Of a stretch of 64,000 nucleotides of DNA, positions 63,867-64,000 are shown in pieces. This DNA comes from Chitinophaga pinensis (lineage in GTDB: Bacteria > Bacteroidota > Bacteroidia > Chitinophagales > Chitinophagaceae). Where the stretch lies: assembly GCA_945876095.1 (NCBI GenBank), contig CAMCMP010000001.1, positions 124,001 to 188,000 on the forward strand. The letters are read 5' to 3'. Positions within the stretch are counted from its first letter, which is position 1; every line of letters starts with the position of its first letter. Position numbers and translations under genes: made by a program. The notes below the pieces were generated by a model. It saw only the letters and a list, made by a program, of their open reading frames with translations. It was not told the DNA's origin and searched no databases.

Positions 63867-63917
63867 AATTCAGCAACTGCATCAGCAGATTGATATTTTT
63901 TAAGATGCTTTTTTGAA

Positions 63918-64000
63918 TTATTTGCCAACTAACTTATGCCCTTTAATTGCATAAAATAGAATAACTAAATAGCAAGGAATCACCATCCAATAAGCTTGAT
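63918..64000 (-). CDS. C-terminus of a probable sugar MFS transporter (partial)
   Basis: Only the last 26 residues are inside the window. They read AYWMVIPCYLVILFYAIKGH and end KLVGK: one hydrophobic helix followed by a short basic tail, as at the end of FucP-type sugar MFS transporters. The call is tentative because so little is visible; it fits the catabolic context next to DUF1080. Confidence 0.4.
   Translation of the reverse strand, partial: QAYWMVIPCYLVILFYAIKGHKLVGK

Noticed and set aside
1..64000. tRNA genes, rRNA, CRISPR arrays, prophage or IS elements
   Set aside because: No T-loop/acceptor patterns, regularly spaced short repeats, transposases or phage structural genes were seen when reading both strands.

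Overview
The window looks like a chromosomal segment of a low-GC, AT-rich Bacteroidota, most likely the order Chitinophagales (Chitinophagaceae). Evidence: the gene neighbourhood miaB, sigma-54 activator, lptE, TPR protein, secG; a fused SecDF; a lipoprotein TamA-type protein (TamL); type IX secretion parts (plug protein, PorP/SprF, a type B CTD cargo); an archaeal/eukaryotic-type ProRS; and promoters of the Bacteroidota form TAnnTTTG. The family assignment is inference. No tRNA, rRNA, CRISPR array, prophage or insertion sequence was found.

Layout. 1-12.2 kb is nearly all minus strand: lpdA, a YihY/BrkB membrane protein, mltG, secG, a TPR-like protein, lptE, a sigma-54 activator, miaB, a small orphan gene, crcB with a lipoprotein, phoH and an OmpA-family lipoprotein. 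12.3-29.5 kb is mixed: lon, a CCA-adding-type nucleotidyltransferase, a pRiA4b ORF-3-like gene, miaA, a FadL/OmpP1 porin, a low-complexity lipoprotein, proS, truB, an intergenic 117-bp tandem repeat, tamL, a SpoU methyltransferase, a LolC/E-type permease, the T9SS plug protein and the SRP RNA. 29.5-32.7 kb holds a GH43 enzyme, an OB-fold protein, a YceI protein and an NAD(P)-binding protein.

33.1-41 kb is a complete tryptophan operon: trpE, trpG, trpD, trpC, two tandem trpF genes, a GNAT acetyltransferase, trpB, trpA. In front of it I read a leader peptide with three consecutive Trp codons, followed by mutually exclusive antiterminator and terminator hairpins: a ribosome-mediated trp attenuator. 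A perfect 19-bp inverted repeat sits just upstream. This is the most interesting regulatory structure in the window.

41-53.9 kb carries a TlpA-type thioredoxin lipoprotein/exported protein, a B12-dependent mutase large subunit, an A-type Fe-S carrier, SecDF, a serine hydrolase, a CrtA-like monooxygenase, a pseudouridine synthase, a MATE transporter and small proteins. 54-59.4 kb pairs a 1448-residue PKD-repeat T9SS type B cargo with its PorP/SprF-like partner. 59.5-64 kb is a sugar or polyol catabolic cluster (HPS/KGPDC-family enzyme, zinc-type dehydrogenase without structural zinc cysteines, SDR, TIM-barrel isomerase) with a divergent DUF1080 protein and the end of a probable MFS transporter at the edge.

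Across the window, perfect or near-perfect TAnnTTTG elements lie only 4-10 bases before several start codons, which suggests leaderless or nearly leaderless mRNAs. All function calls rest on motif and family recognition by eye; no database search was run.
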